The notes beneath the pieces are model-generated. The model did no database searches. It had not been told where the DNA came from and saw nothing but the letters and a program-made list of their open reading frames with translations. This document shows, piece by piece, positions 26,570-35,257 of a stretch of DNA of 64,000 nucleotides (position 1 is its first letter; each line of letters starts with the position of its first letter). The stretch is taken from the NCBI RefSeq assembly GCF_002355335.1, contig NZ_AP014946.1, positions 1,131,501 to 1,195,500 of the forward strand, read 5' to 3'. A program made the position numbers and the translations under genes. Source of the stretch: Variibacter gotjawalensis. Lineage in GTDB: Bacteria; Pseudomonadota; Alphaproteobacteria; Rhizobiales; Xanthobacteraceae.

Positions 26570-26868
26570 GACGGCTCCATTGGGTGCGGGCAAACGACAG
26601 GCAAGTTTTTCTGGCTCAGGACAAACCGTAACGAGGCCACTCGTTCCGATTGCAAAAACAGCTCGATCGAAGCTGAGCTACGATTTCACCGAACCCATCG
26701 CGCACGTAACGCACGACAGATTTGTCCAGACTACGGCCAATCGGCGACTTACAAGCGAGTTCGTGGAGTAACGGCCTGCGGCTAGCGCTTGCTGCCGCCT
26801 CCGCCGTTATTTCATCATCTCAAAATGGGCACCGGCTTCGCGGAATAGCGGATTCCTATCAACTCAAC

Positions 26869-27120
26869 CTAAATTGGTAAGTGGTCCCTGCGCCACCGGC
26901 GCTCAGCTGCAATACGCGCTGTGTGGATGCGCTCAGCAAATTCACCGGCCCCACTATTCCGCGCCCTCGCTTCCAGCTGTTCGGCTTCAGCCAAATTTAA
27001 AAAGCATGGTTCGGTATGGGCGCCTTGCAGCACCACGGCCCACGCGCCGGACGGGTCCTTAGCGGATTGAATTCGGCTCGTGCGAGCATCGAGCCATGCC
27101 TCAAAGCCATCACTGTTCAT
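26869..27120 (-). CDS. Hypothetical protein at the end of the glycan operon
   Basis: 83 residues: MNSDGFEAWLDARTSRIQSAKDPSGAWAVVLQGAHTEPCFLNLAEAEQLEARARNSGAGEFAERIHTARIAAERRWRRDHLPI. No family recognised; a mixed alpha/beta small cytoplasmic protein. Its start overlaps the stop of the epimerase gene by 4 bp, which supports it as the last gene of the operon. Confidence 0.6.
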   Translation of the reverse strand: MNSDGFEAWLDARTSRIQSAKDPSGAWAVVLQGAHTEPCFLNLAEAEQLEARARNSGAGEFAERIHTARIAAERRWRRDHLPI

Positions 27121-28190
27121 CGCAGCACCTCACGCTTCGACCCCACACCGTTTGGCGTCAACTCATTGGCGAGTTCAGACATGCCGTCCGCGAAGGCGAT
27201 GTTTGGCAACCAAGCAAGCTCGTTTCTCAAACGAGACGAGTCGGCTGTGATGTGCCGCACATCACCCAATCGAAAATGACCTGTGATCGTGGGCGAAGGA
27301 CCATCCAGCGCCTTCGCCAAAGCGTTCGCCATATCGGCGACAGTGCGCGGCGTACCGGATCCCACATTGAATGCGCGCACGTCAGTGTCGTGCCGTTCGC
27401 AAGCCATCACGGTTGCGGCCGCAACATCGCGAACGTGCACGAAGTCTCTGCGTTGACCGCCATCCTCGAAGACCTTCGGCGCTTCGCCTCGGCGTAACGC
27501 TGAAGCAAAAATAGCTGCAACACCAGCATAGGGTGTGTCTTTCGGCATGCCTGGGCCGTAGACGTTGTGATAGCGCATTGCCGCGACCGATCCGCCCGTT
27601 AGTCGCGCCCAATTTGCGGCGTAGAATTCTTGCGCGACTTTGCTGCTCGCATATGCATTGCGCGGATCGAGCGGTGCATCTTCGTCGACCAGAGAGGTCT
27701 CAAGCGGAACGCCGCAGATCGGACACGGAGGCTCGAAGCGACCTTCTTCCATATCGGAAGCCGAACGCGGCCCTGGGCCGACCCGGCCGTGTTGACGGCA
27801 TAAGCCGACACCTTCGCCGTAAACCACCATGGAGCTTGCAAGCGTTAGGCTTTGAACTTCGCGGTTCGCCATGCCGGCAAGAAGCACTGCGGTTCCGACA
27901 TCGTTGGACGCGGCATAGTCCGGCAGGTCATTGACATCTACTCCAAGGCCTACTTTCGCTGCCAGATGAATAACACTGTCGATCCCCGACAGAGCCTGCG
28001 TGATCGCATCATTGTCGCGCATATCGGCGGCGACGAATTCGACATCCGGCGGAGGCCGCCACGCTTCATCTGTGCCGTGAACGTCGACCCGCATCGAATC
28101 CACAACACGGACCTGATGGCCGCGCCGCGTGAGCTCGCGCAAAACATGCTGACCAATGAATCCGGCGCCGCCGGTGAGCAGAACGCGCAT
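27117..28190 (-). CDS. NAD-dependent nucleotide-sugar epimerase/dehydratase (L-rhamnose 4-epimerase-like)
   Basis: 357 residues. Extended-SDR fold: MRVLLTGGAGFIGQHVLRELTRRG at the start, HLAAKVGLG, SMVVYGEG and YASSK (YxxxK). A distinctive insertion of about 45 residues lies between VYGEG and YASSK: GLCRQHGRVGPGPRSASDMEEGRFEPPCPICGVPLE, with Cys/His in the spacing of a small zinc site. This insert is typical of dTDP-L-rhamnose 4-epimerase-like proteins. Its ATG shares one base with the stop of the GT2 gene (TGATG), showing translational coupling. It probably converts an activated sugar used by the adjacent transferases. Confidence 0.9.
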   Translation of the reverse strand: MRVLLTGGAGFIGQHVLRELTRRGHQVRVVDSMRVDVHGTDEAWRPPPDVEFVAADMRDNDAITQALSGIDSVIHLAAKVGLGVDVNDLPDYAASNDVGTAVLLAGMANREVQSLTLASSMVVYGEGVGLCRQHGRVGPGPRSASDMEEGRFEPPCPICGVPLETSLVDEDAPLDPRNAYASSKVAQEFYAANWARLTGGSVAAMRYHNVYGPGMPKDTPYAGVAAIFASALRRGEAPKVFEDGGQRRDFVHVRDVAAATVMACERHDTDVRAFNVGSGTPRTVADMANALAKALDGPSPTITGHFRLGDVRHITADSSRLRNELAWLPNIAFADGMSELANELTPNGVGSKREVLR

Positions 28191-28948
28191 CACTGTCCCT
28201 GCGTGGCGAAGTTGGCGCGCGCTTGATGCCGAAGCGACCAAGCGAGCCGAAGGAATGTCGTTGTGATCTTCCAGCCTGCCTGAAATCCCGCGACGAGATT
28301 TCCGGAGACTTTCGAGACACCGCCGCGGCGGCAGCGGTGGTCGACCGGAATTTCGATGAGGCGCAGGCCAGCGGCCGCGACGCGCATCTGCATTTCGAGA
28401 TTCCAGCCGTAAGTCTGCTCCTGCATGCCGAGCGAACGCAGCCTGTCAACGCGCATCGCGCGAAACGGAGACATGTCGGTGTAACGGACACCGTAAACGA
28501 AGCGGATCAGTAGGCCGGCAAGCCATCCGGCAAAGACTTGCTGCGGCGTCATGCTGCCGTGTTCGCGGTAGCCGCGCAGTCGCGACCCCATGACGAAATC
28601 GGCACGCCCGGTGACGACTGGCTCGACGACAGCGCGCGTGAACGACGGCACATCACTTCCGTCACCGTCGAGAAAACAAACGATCTCCGCGCTTGGGCTA
28701 AGCGCAGCAACGCCGGCCGCGCAAGCGCGCCCGTAGCCGCGTTGAGGTTCCGCGATGACGCGCGCGCCTGCAGCTATTGCGCGTTCGGCGGTGCGATCGG
28801 TCGAACCATTGTCGACCACGATTACTTCGCCGACACCTTGCGAAAGCATATCGCTTACGACTTCGCCGATGGGTTCTTCTTCATTCAAGCACGGAACGAC
28901 CACGCTGATGCGGTCGAGTGAAAACACCGTCTCGATTTGCTGCATCAT
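28190..28948 (-). CDS. Family 2 glycosyltransferase (DPM1-like)
   Basis: 252 residues of a GT-A fold: ISVVVPCLNEEEPIGEVVSDML, IVVDNGSTDRTAERAIAAGARV and the acidic motif FLDGDGSD, then VMGSRLRGYREHGSMTPQQVFAGWLAGLLIRFVYGVRYTDMSPFRAMRVDRL with the TD-MSPFRA motif of DPM/dolichol-phosphate-type enzymes. It likely transfers a sugar to a polyprenyl phosphate at the inner membrane; there is no C-terminal membrane segment. Overlaps both neighbours. Confidence 0.9.
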   Translation of the reverse strand: MMQQIETVFSLDRISVVVPCLNEEEPIGEVVSDMLSQGVGEVIVVDNGSTDRTAERAIAAGARVIAEPQRGYGRACAAGVAALSPSAEIVCFLDGDGSDVPSFTRAVVEPVVTGRADFVMGSRLRGYREHGSMTPQQVFAGWLAGLLIRFVYGVRYTDMSPFRAMRVDRLRSLGMQEQTYGWNLEMQMRVAAAGLRLIEIPVDHRCRRGGVSKVSGNLVAGFQAGWKITTTFLRLAWSLRHQARANFATQGQ

Positions 28949-29688
28949 GCGCGGCGCTCTCCAGGACCTTTTGACGTGTTACGAATTCTGAGAAACTCTC
29001 GCGACGAACGTGCTTCCGCGCCCATGACGCCTGCAATCGGCGAAACAGGATGTGTTTCGTCGAGTTCGCGTTCAAGCGTTGCCAAAGACGCAGCATCATC
29101 GACGTCATACCACCCCGTCAGAGTAACAACTGGCAGAGCAATCTCGCGGGCACGATCGAGCGTCAAACGATAAACCGCTTCAGTGCTCCACGGAATATCC
29201 GCGAATAAGCGATCATGCGGTTTGGAAAGTCCGATCAGCGTGTAGCCGCCATCAAAGGCGGGACTCAAGACGACGTTGTCGCCGGAAAGAACCGCGTCTA
29301 CGGCCTCTCGTAGGATCGAAGCGGGAAGCGTCGGACTGTCAGAATTGACCAAAATTGCTCCGGCGTGACCGAGCTCGAGAAGGTCCCTGATGCCCTGCAG
29401 GAGGCGCACGCCGAAATCGCCATCGCATTGCGGGGCAATCTCGAACACTTCGGGAAGCAATTGTCTCAGAGCCGCTTCGGAACCAACCGGCGTGTAGACC
29501 GCAAAGCCGACGACGTCGTCGCTTTCCGCCAAGGCGCCGATGGTCTGCGAAAGATCGCGGATGAAGCACGCCGAGATTGCGGCACACTCCTCCGGTGCGA
29601 GCGGCGGCGAAAGGCGCGTTTTCGATTGCCCTGGGGCGGGGGTCTTGCACATGATGGCGACAGCGACGGTGCGATGGCTCTTGCTCAT
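28945..29688 (-). CDS. DUF2064/TIGR04282-type nucleotidyl/glycosyl transferase
   Basis: 247 residues. Starts VAIMCKTPAPGQSKTRLSPPLAPEECAAISACFIRDL, with the CKxPxPGxxKTRL nucleotide-binding signature of the DUF2064 (TIGR04282) family, and LVNSDSPTLPASILREAVDAV and SPAFDGGYTLIGLSKPHDRLFADIPWST. Similar proteins are annotated for arsenosugar biosynthesis, but here the neighbours suggest a sugar-nucleotide or polyprenyl-sugar step. Its stop overlaps the GT2 start. Confidence 0.85.
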   Translation of the reverse strand: MSKSHRTVAVAIMCKTPAPGQSKTRLSPPLAPEECAAISACFIRDLSQTIGALAESDDVVGFAVYTPVGSEAALRQLLPEVFEIAPQCDGDFGVRLLQGIRDLLELGHAGAILVNSDSPTLPASILREAVDAVLSGDNVVLSPAFDGGYTLIGLSKPHDRLFADIPWSTEAVYRLTLDRAREIALPVVTLTGWYDVDDAASLATLERELDETHPVSPIAGVMGAEARSSREFLRIRNTSKGPGERRA

Positions 29689-29706
29689 GGTTTCGTTCTC
29701 GTCCAG

Positions 29707-30861
29707 CTATCCCGCGTGGCTCAACGCACGCAAAAGATCGGCATAAAGATCGTCGATATCCTCCAACCCGACAGAAAGGCGCAGCAGGTCGGAAGGACAA
29801 GGTGATCCCGCGCCCTCAATCGAAGAGCGATGCTCGATCAGGCTTTCGACGCCGCCGAGCGAAGTCGCGCGTTTCCAAAGACGAACGTTACCAGCGGCTG
29901 CAATTGCGGCAGCTTCGCCTGCTTTGAACTGCAGCGACAGCATCGCGCCAAACCCGTCTTTCATCTGGCGCATGGCCACATCGTGCCCGGGATGCGAATT
30001 GAGACCCGGATAAAGCACGCGTTCGATCGCGGGATGCTCACTCAATCGATGTGCAAGAATGGATGCGGCGGCGCTCTGCGTCTTGACGCGAATATGCAAG
30101 GTGCGCATGCCGCGCATCAGAAGCCACGCTTCGAACGGCCCCAGAATTGCGCCGTGCCTGCCGCGTACAACATTGATACGGTCCCACAATTTGGTACGTC
30201 CCGCGGTCGCCAATGCGCCCGCGATGACGTCAGAATGACCGTTGAGATATTTGCTCGCCGAATGCATGACGATGTCAGCGCCCAACGCGAGAGGCTGCGT
30301 GAACACAGGCGTTGCAACCGTTGAGTCTACGCACAGTAGCGCGTCCGACGCGTGTGCGATCTCTGCGATCGCCGCAATGTCGGTGATCGTCCACAGCGGA
30401 TTGCTGGGCGTTTCAATCCAGATGAGCCCGGTTTCACCGAGCCGGATCGCGCGTTGAACGGCGTCGAGGTCCGAAGTTTCGACGAAGGATATCGTATGTC
30501 CGTATCGTGCGATCTCGCTGAGCCATGAGCGAAAACCCCAATACATGACCTGCGAAGCGATAATGTGCGTTGGCTTGTCAAGTGCCAGAAAGACAGACGT
30601 CGCTGCGGCCATGCCGGAGCCGAACAGAATCGCTTCTTCTGCACCTTCGAGCGCAGCGATGACGGCCTCGGCCTGTTGTGTCGATACGTTGTCAGTGCGA
30701 CCATAAACATAGCCAGACCGGTATCCGTTGTCAGCGTCGCGGATGTAAGTGGTAGAGACGTGGACTGGCGGGACGAGCGAGCGCGTCATGGGCTCGCCTG
30801 CACCGAGCGCCTGGGCGGCAAGGGTACAGGGCTTGAGGCCGCCTGTTGTTTGATCGTCCAT
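29707..30861 (-). CDS. Cystathionine gamma-synthase family PLP enzyme
   Basis: 384 residues of the Cys/Met metabolism PLP-dependent fold type I. Seen: YGRTDNVSTQQAEAVIAALEGAEEAILFGSGMAAA, WIETPSNPLWTITD, DSTVATPVFTQPLALGADIVMHSASKYLNGHSDVIAGALAT with the PLP lysine in SASKYLNGHSD, and the C-terminal SLGGVESLIEHRSS. The family includes cystathionine synthases and lyases and methionine gamma-lyase; the exact reaction is not decided by sequence. It is the first gene of the operon that continues with the glycosyltransferases, an unusual association. Confidence 0.88.
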   Translation of the reverse strand: MDDQTTGGLKPCTLAAQALGAGEPMTRSLVPPVHVSTTYIRDADNGYRSGYVYGRTDNVSTQQAEAVIAALEGAEEAILFGSGMAAATSVFLALDKPTHIIASQVMYWGFRSWLSEIARYGHTISFVETSDLDAVQRAIRLGETGLIWIETPSNPLWTITDIAAIAEIAHASDALLCVDSTVATPVFTQPLALGADIVMHSASKYLNGHSDVIAGALATAGRTKLWDRINVVRGRHGAILGPFEAWLLMRGMRTLHIRVKTQSAAASILAHRLSEHPAIERVLYPGLNSHPGHDVAMRQMKDGFGAMLSLQFKAGEAAAIAAAGNVRLWKRATSLGGVESLIEHRSSIEGAGSPCPSDLLRLSVGLEDIDDLYADLLRALSHAG

Positions 30862-30933
30862 ATTCCACCCACAAAACTCGCGTCTAACTCTTTAAGTTCC
30901 CCGCGGCGCTTTACGCGGCTACTTGGAGCGCAA

Positions 30934-31446
30934 TCAGCGCCGCGTAATCGCGATGCGGATCAATTCAGACGCAATCACTGCTTCGGCTTGAGTCTCAGAC
31001 CAAGTCGGCGCCGCGTCGAAATCCTCTCGCGACATCTCAAGCGCTGCGATCTGCCTTGCCAGGATCGCGACTTTTTCGATCGGCACCGCGATCAATCGTT
31101 TGGGAAACCAAGGCATTGGCAGCCGCGTCCAGCCGAAACGCGCCGAGTACGGCACGACAAGCTTTAGCGCACCGTCATGGGTTCGAACGACGTCCCGCAC
31201 GAAACCGATCGTCGCGTCGTTCCAATCGAGTACCGGCAAGCCCACGAGATCGCCGGCGCGTACCTGCTGTGGGTAGCGCCGCCGCATCAGCTCTTCCGCC
31301 GGCACGTTCTCTTTTGAGGTCGTTTCCGGTTGGCTTTGCGCTGCCGCTGCCAATCGAAACGGCCGATCATGCGCACGCGCCGCGACCGAGGACGATGTCA
31401 GAGCCGCCAGACATAACGCTGCAATGGCTAAGGTCCGCACGCGCAT
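30934..31446 (-). CDS. Secreted PRC-barrel protein
   Basis: 170 residues with signal peptide MRVRTLAIAALCLAALTSSSVAARA. The middle (VRAGDLVGLPVLDWNDATIGFVRDVVRTHDGALKLVVPYS) and the following RLIAVPIEKVAILARQIAALEMSREDFDAAPTW form a PRC-barrel-like beta-sheet module, which in other proteins binds charged ligands or photosynthetic reaction centres. Likely periplasmic. It is divergent from the cytochrome b gene. Confidence 0.75.
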   Translation of the reverse strand: MRVRTLAIAALCLAALTSSSVAARAHDRPFRLAAAAQSQPETTSKENVPAEELMRRRYPQQVRAGDLVGLPVLDWNDATIGFVRDVVRTHDGALKLVVPYSARFGWTRLPMPWFPKRLIAVPIEKVAILARQIAALEMSREDFDAAPTWSETQAEAVIASELIRIAITRR

Positions 31447-31528
31447 CGTCCTTCTTTTTATGGGCGCCGTAACAACCCTCTTGTCCGATACGTAGACCGT
31501 GTAGGGATCGTTACACCGGAATCAGACC

Positions 31529-32188
31529 ATGGCGCAGAAACTTCCCCGTCGCCTGCATCCGTTACCGGTGCGATTGATGCATTGGATCAACGCGTTCGCG
31601 ATGATCGTGATGATCGGCAGCGGCTGGAAAATCTATAACGACGAAGTTCTGTTCGGTTGGCTCCACTTTCCCGACTGGATAACGATCGGCGGCGAAGCGC
31701 AGGGCGCTCTCCAGTGGCATTTCTTCGGTATGTGGGTTCTAGGCCTCAACGGCCTTGCCTATCTGATATACGTGTTTGCGACCGGCAGGTTTCGCCGCAA
31801 GCTGTTGCCGATCAGCCTCCGCGCCCTTCTCGCCGACATCGGCGCTGCATTGCGTTTTCGCCTCGGCCATGACGACATCACACACTACAATACAGTTCAG
31901 AAGGTTTTGTACGCCGGCATCCTGCTGGTGATCGTTGTTCAAGTGATCTCGGGGCTCGTCGTGTGGAAGCCGGTCCAGTTCTCCGAGTTGGCCTTCCTCT
32001 TCTACGATTTTCAGGGTGCGCGGCTGGTTCACTTCGTCGGCATGGCCCTCATCGTCGGCTTCTTGCTCGTCCATGTCGCTCTCGCGCTTCTAGTTCCGAA
32101 GACCATTGGTGCCATGGTCACGGGTGGGCCAAGCGTTCCCGATAGCGACCAGGAGCCCGCGCCGATCACTCAAGACGCCGTGCGCTGA
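31529..32188 (+). CDS. Membrane-bound cytochrome b
   Basis: 219 residues of the cytochrome b561/Ni-Fe-hydrogenase type. Begins LHPLPVRLMHWINAFAMIVMIGSGWKIY with a His-containing first membrane helix, then HFFGMWVLGLNGLAYLIYVFATG, YAGILLVIVVQVISGLVVW and LVHFVGMALIVGFLLVHVALALLVP, giving four membrane spans with several heme-ligand His. It should pass electrons between the quinone pool and the adjacent Mo enzyme in the cytoplasmic membrane. The stop lies 10 bp before the start of the next gene. Confidence 0.9.
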   Translation: MAQKLPRRLHPLPVRLMHWINAFAMIVMIGSGWKIYNDEVLFGWLHFPDWITIGGEAQGALQWHFFGMWVLGLNGLAYLIYVFATGRFRRKLLPISLRALLADIGAALRFRLGHDDITHYNTVQKVLYAGILLVIVVQVISGLVVWKPVQFSELAFLFYDFQGARLVHFVGMALIVGFLLVHVALALLVPKTIGAMVTGGPSVPDSDQEPAPITQDAVR

Positions 32189-32198
32189 GAGGACTGTT

Positions 32199-32990
32199 AT
32201 GTCGATCAAGACACCATCGCCTTCGCTCTTCAGGCCGTCAAACGGCGTAGAGAAGACAGCGCTCGATCAGGCAAAACAAATCGTCGAGGACATCAATCGC
32301 CGTAAGCTGTTGCGCGGCGCCTTCAGTGTCGGCGCGCTCGGTATGCTCACGGGTTGCAGCGTGACCGAAACGGCGCCGATCCAAAGCTTCCTGCGATCAT
32401 TCTCCAGCTTCAACGACGCGATACAGGCGATGCTGTTCCGCCCCAATCACTTGGCGCCGACCTTTTCGGAGGCACAGGTCGTGAAGCCGCCGCGCTACAA
32501 CGCCTTCTACGAAATTGAAGACGTGAAGCCGGTCGACGTTTCGCGGTGGAAGCTGGAACTTGCGGGTCTCATTCAGAACAAAGCCCCGTGGACCGCTGAG
32601 CAAATAGCCGCGCTGCCGCAGCAAGAGTGGATCGTTCGCCACATCTGCGTCGAAGGCTGGGACTATATCGGCCAATGGTCTGGTGTGAATTTGCGCCAGT
32701 TTTTGGAACGCGTCGGGGCCGACACCAAAGCGAAGTATGTCGCGTTCCGCTGCGCAGATGGTTACACGGGAAGCATCGACATGGCATCGGCACTGCACCC
32801 ACAGACGATCCTTGCCACCAAATATGCACGCGATCCGATCACCGATCCTTTCGGCTATCCGCTGCGCCTGCGCACCGCCGTCAAGCTCGGCTTCAAAAAC
32901 CCGAAGTGGATCACCTCGATCGAAGTCACCAACGTCTATCCGGGCGGTTATTGGGAGGATCGTGGCTTCAACTGGTTTAGCGGGATTTGA
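32199..32990 (+). CDS. Sulfite-oxidase-fold molybdopterin protein (MsrP/YedY-like) with Tat lipoprotein signal
   Basis: 263 residues from an ATG with GAGAGGA upstream. The N-terminus NRRKLLRGAFSVGALGMLTGCSVTE has a twin-arginine pair and a lipobox LTGC, so it is probably a Tat-exported lipoprotein. The molybdopterin-binding Cys lies in VRHICVEGWDYIGQWSGVNL, matching the CVEGW of MsrP (YedY), followed by FRCADGYTGSIDM and NPKWITSIEVTN. MsrP uses a membrane cytochrome b (MsrQ); the cytochrome gene directly upstream makes the same arrangement. Role may be methionine-sulfoxide reduction or another oxidoreduction of unknown substrate. Confidence 0.9.
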   Translation: MSIKTPSPSLFRPSNGVEKTALDQAKQIVEDINRRKLLRGAFSVGALGMLTGCSVTETAPIQSFLRSFSSFNDAIQAMLFRPNHLAPTFSEAQVVKPPRYNAFYEIEDVKPVDVSRWKLELAGLIQNKAPWTAEQIAALPQQEWIVRHICVEGWDYIGQWSGVNLRQFLERVGADTKAKYVAFRCADGYTGSIDMASALHPQTILATKYARDPITDPFGYPLRLRTAVKLGFKNPKWITSIEVTNVYPGGYWEDRGFNWFSGI

Positions 32991-34961
32991 TCAGTTGGCC
33001 TTCGCATCGCGGTCGAAGCGATAAATGCGCCATGCTCCGCGCTCTTCCTCGACGAGACGATACGCCGAACTGGTCGCGAATGGATCGCTGATCCACGCCC
33101 CGTCCGCCGCCGCAACGACGGCGACAGTGCATCCGTAGCGATCGGCAAGCTCATTCACGTCAGCCGGCTCGGCGCGCCCTTCGAATACCCGCTTGAACTG
33201 GGCGTCGATCGCGTTACGTTGCTGATCGTTGAGACGCGTGAACGGGATAGCGAACTCAAGTCCCGCGTAGCAGGAACGCCGATCCGACATCAGCGCCCAT
33301 GCGATGTTGATGGGCCATGGCGTCAGATCACGCTGAAAATACGGATTGTTGGCGACGCGCTCGAATGGACCGGCGTGGCGGCGCACAGTGGCCCACATCT
33401 CCGGCGTTTTCGCAAACGCACGCGCAGACTCGGTCGCGTTAGGGAAAGCGTTTTGGCGGATGATTTGGAAGCCTTCTGGTGTGCCGAGGCCAAGTCCCAG
33501 CGCAGCTGTCGCCAAGCCGAGGCGCTTCGGCCTTGCCACCCAATCCGAAATTCCGGCGGCCGCGAAGACGATCATAATCATCGCGGCCGGCAAGGCGGCA
33601 CGCCAGGCGAGATCATTGTTGATACCAACGGTGCTCACCCCGAATGCCGCGATGACAAGCCCGCACGCGACGATCGACAGTAATCCGGCGGTGATCGGCT
33701 TCGGCAAATGGTTTGGCATTCGGTCCCCCAGCATCAAAACAATGACGCAGACCGCTATGGGATAAATGGCCGGCAACTCGACGACCAGATGAATTAGCCA
33801 GAAGCCGGGTACGTCGAGCGGACGGCGAAACGGCACAGTGTCGCCAAAGACCCAGAAGGATTGCAACGCAAACGGGAAGCAGCCACCGCGCTGGACCGCG
33901 GCCATGTATTGATCGCGGAGCATCGGGGATGAAATCAGCGCGGTGAGAAGCGACGCGCACAATACGCCGGCGATGAATTCGATGCGCCGTTTCGGCATCA
34001 TGCCGGGCAACAGCATCGCGGCAGCGGCAGCACTGGCGAGCGCGAATGTGACTCCGCCGATCCAAACCGAACATTCGAACGCGGCGGCGGCAATCAATCC
34101 CAGTAAGAGGATGCCGGAACGGTTTCGCAGCGAAGTTTCGGTGAGCAGGATCGTTGCGACGATCGCGCAGCTCGCCGACATCAGATGCTGCGGAGCCCAG
34201 GATGATTGGAATAGCCAGCCGCCAAATCCGCTCGCTTCCTGCAACAGCCATTCGTAAGCCGGGCGGCCGAGCGCGTACGCGAGCACTGGCCTAGCCGATG
34301 CGGTCATCGCGAGCAGCAGAACGATGGCGGCGCTGGCGGCGCGCCCGCTCATCCAGACAGCCAATCCCATCATAAGTAACAACGAACCGGCAGCAGTGAA
34401 CCAGGAAAGCCCTGCGTCAGCCTCCCAACTGCTCACGCCGATGAGGACAGCGAGTTCGGCTGCGCTGAAATGCCAGAGGTAGTAGTACGAGAGCCGATCG
34501 CCGCCGCTGCCGAAGAACGGGTTGTTGGGAATCGCGCCGTTGCGAATGATTTCGTCGATTATCGCAACCTTCGAATGATCGAAGATTGGAGACGCTAACG
34601 CGACGCCGTCGGCGAAAGGTTTAGGAAACACCGCTATGGCAGGCGCCAACGCGACGAAAACGGCTGCGGCGTAGGTCCAAGGCGGTACCGAAGACACATC
34701 TGAGCGGTCGATGCGGCGGATAAACACCACGCCAGCTGCGAGCAGGGAAACCGCAAACTGCACCATGATGGCGGTTCGCGACATACCGAGCAGCATATGC
34801 AAAGGAAGCGCTAGCGAGCTGTGTACGGCCCAACCGATGACAGGCGCTGCCGCGATCCGCTGCGTGGGCGGCAAATTCTGCGGAGCAACGGCGAGTCCGA
34901 TGGTCGTCCACGTCCCGAGTGCGATGACCAATACGATCAAGATGTGCGGGAAGAGAGCCAT
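32991..34961 (-). CDS. Large multi-spanning membrane protein, GT-C-like
   Basis: About 656 residues from ATG 34961 (MALFPHILIVLVIAL); the frame extends to 35282, but the added N-terminus is Arg-rich and unlikely. About 12 hydrophobic segments are followed by a soluble C-terminus (DRRSCYAGLEFAIPFTRLNDQQ). The acidic loop ASPIFDHSKVAIIDEIIRNGAIPNNPFFGSGGDRLSYYYLWHFSAAELAVLIG resembles the first periplasmic loop of GT-C polyprenyl-sugar transferases. Probably transfers a lipid-linked sugar made by the adjacent operon; this is inference. Its 3' end touches the end of the convergent Mo-protein gene. Confidence 0.7.
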   Translation of the reverse strand: MALFPHILIVLVIALGTWTTIGLAVAPQNLPPTQRIAAAPVIGWAVHSSLALPLHMLLGMSRTAIMVQFAVSLLAAGVVFIRRIDRSDVSSVPPWTYAAAVFVALAPAIAVFPKPFADGVALASPIFDHSKVAIIDEIIRNGAIPNNPFFGSGGDRLSYYYLWHFSAAELAVLIGVSSWEADAGLSWFTAAGSLLLMMGLAVWMSGRAASAAIVLLLAMTASARPVLAYALGRPAYEWLLQEASGFGGWLFQSSWAPQHLMSASCAIVATILLTETSLRNRSGILLLGLIAAAAFECSVWIGGVTFALASAAAAAMLLPGMMPKRRIEFIAGVLCASLLTALISSPMLRDQYMAAVQRGGCFPFALQSFWVFGDTVPFRRPLDVPGFWLIHLVVELPAIYPIAVCVIVLMLGDRMPNHLPKPITAGLLSIVACGLVIAAFGVSTVGINNDLAWRAALPAAMIMIVFAAAGISDWVARPKRLGLATAALGLGLGTPEGFQIIRQNAFPNATESARAFAKTPEMWATVRRHAGPFERVANNPYFQRDLTPWPINIAWALMSDRRSCYAGLEFAIPFTRLNDQQRNAIDAQFKRVFEGRAEPADVNELADRYGCTVAVVAAADGAWISDPFATSSAYRLVEEERGAWRIYRFDRDAKAN

Positions 34962-35257
34962 TCCTTCAGAACGTACGCGAAACGGTGAGCGGCGTCGATT
35001 CTGGGCCGCCCTTCGGCGTCGACCACCGGTGGCCGCCGGGTTCATGAAATCGATGCCCGAGCGTTCAGACAAGTTTTCCAAACCCGCGACACTAGATGGC
35101 AGAAAACTCGCGGCAAACAGAGCACACTTCAGCCCTTCCAGCATTTCGCAACTTTCCCAGCGAGCGATTTCGAACGCTCTCCTCGTGTCCATATCGGTCC
35201 AGATCATAGAATGTGATAACTGCGTACACTTTCGAGACAGAGCTTCGAGGAGGCAAA

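Noticed and set aside
26625-26650. GGAAC-N16-GTTT on the minus strand before the Tat SDR
   Set aside because: The GTT is one base too close to GGAAC for the EcfG spacing and the -10 lacks the C; too weak to list as a promoter.
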